From: RPQJ01 sp963698735 | Lineage (GTDB): Bacteria; Pseudomonadota; Gammaproteobacteria; Steroidobacterales; Steroidobacteraceae | DNA length: 64,000 bases | Reading direction: 5' to 3' | Assembly (NCBI GenBank): GCA_963698735.1 | Contig: CAVOSA010000010.1 | Span: 1 to 64,000, forward strand | In this document: positions 61,766-64,000 of the stretch, piece by piece | Layout: each line of letters starts with the position of its first letter | How positions within the stretch are numbered: position 1 is the first letter of the stretch | Translations under genes and position numbers: made by a program | The notes under the pieces: model-generated | Told to the model about the DNA's origin: nothing | Seen by the model: the letters and a program-made list of their open reading frames with translations, nothing else | Databases searched by the model: none

Positions 61766-62983
61766 ATGACCACGAATGCCCAAGGCTCCAAGCCCATCCT
61801 GCTCGCGTTTTCCGGCGGACTGGACACCTCCTTCTGTGTGCCCTGGCTCGCGGAAACCTACGGCCGTCCCATCGTCACGCTGACGGTGAACACGGGCGGC
61901 ATCGACGACGAGGCCGCCAAGGTGCTCGCCGACCGATCGAGGACGCTTGGCGCCATGGCGCACCACCTCGTGGATGCGCGCCCGGCCTACTTCGAGCAGG
62001 TGCTCAAGTACCTGGTCATGGGCAACGTACGGCGCGGCAACCTGTACCCGCTGTGCGTCGGCGCGGAACGGGTCCTGCAGGCGCAGACGGTCGCTCAGTT
62101 CGCGCGGCAGCTCGGCACGGACGTCGTCGCGCACGGCTCGACCGCGGCCGGCAACGACCAGGTCCGCTTCGAGGTGGCCCTGCGCACGCTGGCACCGGAG
62201 CTGGAGATCCTAGCGCCGGTTCGCGACAAGGCGTTCAAGCGGCCCGAGCAACTCGAATACCTGCAGGCGCGGAAGCTCCCGGTGCCGCCGTTCGGCGCGG
62301 CTTACTCCGTCAATCGCGGCCTGTGGGGCGTGACCATAGGCGGCAAGGAAACGCTCGTCTCCGAAACCTGCATTCCCGATGAAGCATGGGTCCTGACGAA
62401 GGACGCCTTCACCCGGCCCCATGTGGCCGAGCGGCACACCATCGGCTTCGAAGCCGGTGTGCCCGGTTCGCTCGATGGCAGGAAGCTCGATCCGGTGAGC
62501 CTGATCGAGCAGGTCGAGACGATCGGCGCGAAGTTCGGCGTCGGCCGCGGCATCCACCTCGGCGACACGATCATCGGCTTCAAGGGCCGCGTCGCCTTCG
62601 AAGCCCCGGCGGCGGAGGTGCTGCTCACGGCGCACCGCGAACTCGAAAAGCTGGTGTTGTCCGCACGCCAGGCACGGCTCAAGGATTCGCTCGCTACGCC
62701 CTATGGCGACCTGGTGCACGAAGGGCAGCACCTCGATCCGGTGTGCCGCGACATCGAGGCGTTCTTCGTCTCGACGCAGCAGCGCGTCACGGGCGAGGTG
62801 CACGTGCTGTTCCGGCCGGGCGTCGTCTTCATCGAAGGCACGTCGTCGCCGTACTCGCTCATGAAGGCGTCGAAAGGCGCCTACGGCGAATCGGCTGGTG
62901 AGTGGACCGCCGAGGAAGCCCATGGCTTCTCCAAGATGCTGGCCTTGCCGGGCATCTTCTACACGCGCGCCGGGCGCCACTGA
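61766..62983 (+). CDS. argG: Argininosuccinate synthase
   Basis: 405 aa from ATG 61766. The PP-loop AFSGGLDTSFCVPWLAE (about residues 14-30) binds ATP; HGSTAAGNDQVRFEVAL (about 128-144) holds the aspartate/citrulline contacts. It joins citrulline and aspartate in arginine synthesis. The SFCVPWL variant of the loop is closer to the Xanthomonas-type enzyme than to that of E. coli. It is cotranscribed with argR and followed by a P-loop gene. Confidence 0.95.
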   Translation: MTTNAQGSKPILLAFSGGLDTSFCVPWLAETYGRPIVTLTVNTGGIDDEAAKVLADRSRTLGAMAHHLVDARPAYFEQVLKYLVMGNVRRGNLYPLCVGAERVLQAQTVAQFARQLGTDVVAHGSTAAGNDQVRFEVALRTLAPELEILAPVRDKAFKRPEQLEYLQARKLPVPPFGAAYSVNRGLWGVTIGGKETLVSETCIPDEAWVLTKDAFTRPHVAERHTIGFEAGVPGSLDGRKLDPVSLIEQVETIGAKFGVGRGIHLGDTIIGFKGRVAFEAPAAEVLLTAHRELEKLVLSARQARLKDSLATPYGDLVHEGQHLDPVCRDIEAFFVSTQQRVTGEVHVLFRPGVVFIEGTSSPYSLMKASKGAYGESAGEWTAEEAHGFSKMLALPGIFYTRAGRH

Positions 62984-63012
62984 GCACCGGCTGCGGCCCG
63001 GGGTAACACACG

Positions 63013-64000
63013 ATGCAGATGAAAACCGTCGTCGTCGACAAGATCGGCTCCATCGCGCAGGCCTGTGGCCTGGGCCACGAGTTGCGCGTCGCCACCACCG
63101 ACTTCCCGTGCGAGGAAGGCGTGGTGCTGGTCGTCGAAGTTCTGACCAACAAGTCGACGTACAACCAGCTCGAACTCACCAGCGGCCGCATGGCCAAGGT
63201 CTCCAAGGGCGACGTCATCGTCGGCGCCCTCGGGCACCGGCAGGCCTTGTTCGGATACTCGGGCCACATCCCGGAGAAAGTTACCGTAGGCGACATCATC
63301 CAGGTGCTCAACATCGGTGGCGTGCTCGGCATCTGCGACTCCGTGAACCCGGACAAGGGCAAGCCGTTCGACGCGCGCGTGCTTGGCTGCGTGCTGCAGT
63401 TCCCATTCCTGGGCGAGCGCATCGGCGTGCCGGCGCGAGTCGGCTACCACCGTCTCGATCAGGCCGCACCTCTCGACACGCACGGCGTGCCGGTGGTCGC
63501 GCTCGCGGGCACCTGCATGGAAGCCGGCAAGACCGCCGCGGCCTGCGCGATCGTGAGCCGGATGCGGCATCGAGGCCTCGCCGTGCACGCGTTCAAGGCC
63601 ACCGGCGTCTCGTTGCGCCGCGACATCCTGGCCATGGAAGACGCCGGCGCGCGCCGCAGCCAGATCTTCACCGACTTCGGCATCGTGACGACGACGGCCG
63701 CTTCGGGACCGGCCCTCACGCGCACGATGCTGACCGAGATGACGCAGGGCCGGCCCGACGTCGTCGTCTTCGAACTCGGCGACGGCATCCTCGGCGCCTA
63801 TGGCGTCGAAGCCATCCTCTCCGCCCCCGACATCGCGAAATCGCTGACGGCGGTGATCCTTTCGGCCAACGACCCGGTCGCGGCCTGGGGCGGCGTGAAG
63901 CTGCTGCGCGAGCGTTTCAACATCGAGCCGTGCGCGGTGACTGGCCCCGCGACCGACAACGCAGTCGGCGTGAACATCATCGAGCAGCAGATGAACGTGC
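63013..64000 (+). CDS. P-loop NTPase-like protein next to argG, 3' end outside window
   Basis: At least 329 aa, cut by the right edge. Starts MQMKTVVVDKIGSIAQACG (ATG 63013; a second ATG is at 63019). Residues 30-150 are beta-rich (KVSKGDVIVGALGHRQALFG, PEKVTVGDIIQVLNIGG). A Walker A follows near residue 165, VVALAGTCMEAGKTAAAC, then HAFKATGVSLRRD and VVVFELGDGILGAYG, a dethiobiotin-synthetase or DUF1611-like P-loop fold. It starts 29 bases after argG and may belong to the arginine transcript. Function unknown. Confidence 0.8.
   Translation, partial: MQMKTVVVDKIGSIAQACGLGHELRVATTDFPCEEGVVLVVEVLTNKSTYNQLELTSGRMAKVSKGDVIVGALGHRQALFGYSGHIPEKVTVGDIIQVLNIGGVLGICDSVNPDKGKPFDARVLGCVLQFPFLGERIGVPARVGYHRLDQAAPLDTHGVPVVALAGTCMEAGKTAAACAIVSRMRHRGLAVHAFKATGVSLRRDILAMEDAGARRSQIFTDFGIVTTTAASGPALTRTMLTEMTQGRPDVVVFELGDGILGAYGVEAILSAPDIAKSLTAVILSANDPVAAWGGVKLLRERFNIEPCAVTGPATDNAVGVNIIEQQMNV

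Overview
The window is GC-rich, densely packed bacterial chromosome with short intergenic gaps and many 4-base ATGA stop/start overlaps. Gene content and order point to a gammaproteobacterium, and the feel is of the Xanthomonadales, Nevskiales or Steroidobacterales side of the class (an inference, not a measurement). Supporting signs are the rpmB-rpmG-mutM-coaD-radC and coaBC-dut neighbourhoods, rsmD near ftsY-ftsE-ftsX-rpoH, tamA-tamB, argR-argG, and a PEP-CTERM surface protein. No transposase, phage gene, CRISPR array or rRNA gene was seen. One tRNA-Gly is cut by the left edge.

Layout. 1-12.6 kb: tRNA-Gly(CCC), lipoproteins, ExoD-like membrane protein, LysR regulator divergent from a GST, YgiD-type dioxygenase, RhlE helicase, M20 peptidase, thioesterase, YcaQ-type DNA glycosylase, FAD dehydrogenase, HdeD. 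12.6-24.7 kb: housekeeping (trmB, marC, xth-ampG-Rieske, pyrE, dut-coaBC, mutM, rpmG-rpmB, radC, coaD, rsmD) interrupted by a PEP-CTERM protein behind a sigma-54 promoter. 24.7-31.5 kb: a lipase-like lipoprotein gene broken by four frameshifts, then ftsY-ftsE-ftsX and rpoH with a sigma-E-type promoter. 31.5-42.7 kb: OmpA lipoprotein, acyl-CoA dehydrogenase, SIMPL protein, K+ channel, glycerophosphodiesterase plus FGGY kinase, and a three-gene operon headed by an unusual receiver-TM-OmpA-like protein. Two more sigma-54 promoters lie here; one drives no evident gene and ends in a strong terminator (candidate small RNA). 42.7-54.6 kb: EF-G-like GTPase, two sulfotransferase-like genes, DUF6279-type lipoprotein, frameshifted SRAP gene, yadGH-type ABC exporter, an orphan FlhC-like regulator with a striking operator array, nudC, TSUP permease, DUF4126 and NRDE genes. 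54.6-64 kb: tamA-tamB, a nested-palindrome element, a Nudix gene, argR with its own ARG box, argG, and a P-loop protein running off the right edge.

The most unusual non-coding structures are the 60.2-60.6 kb palindrome of palindromes, the sigma-54 promoter/terminator unit at 34.7-34.95 kb, and the helically phased CCATATATGG array at 50.7 kb. A dispersed 26-28 bp palindrome (five copies) sits between genes. Three genes (Rieske, lipase, SRAP) carry frameshifts; whether these are real decay or assembly error cannot be decided from the sequence alone.
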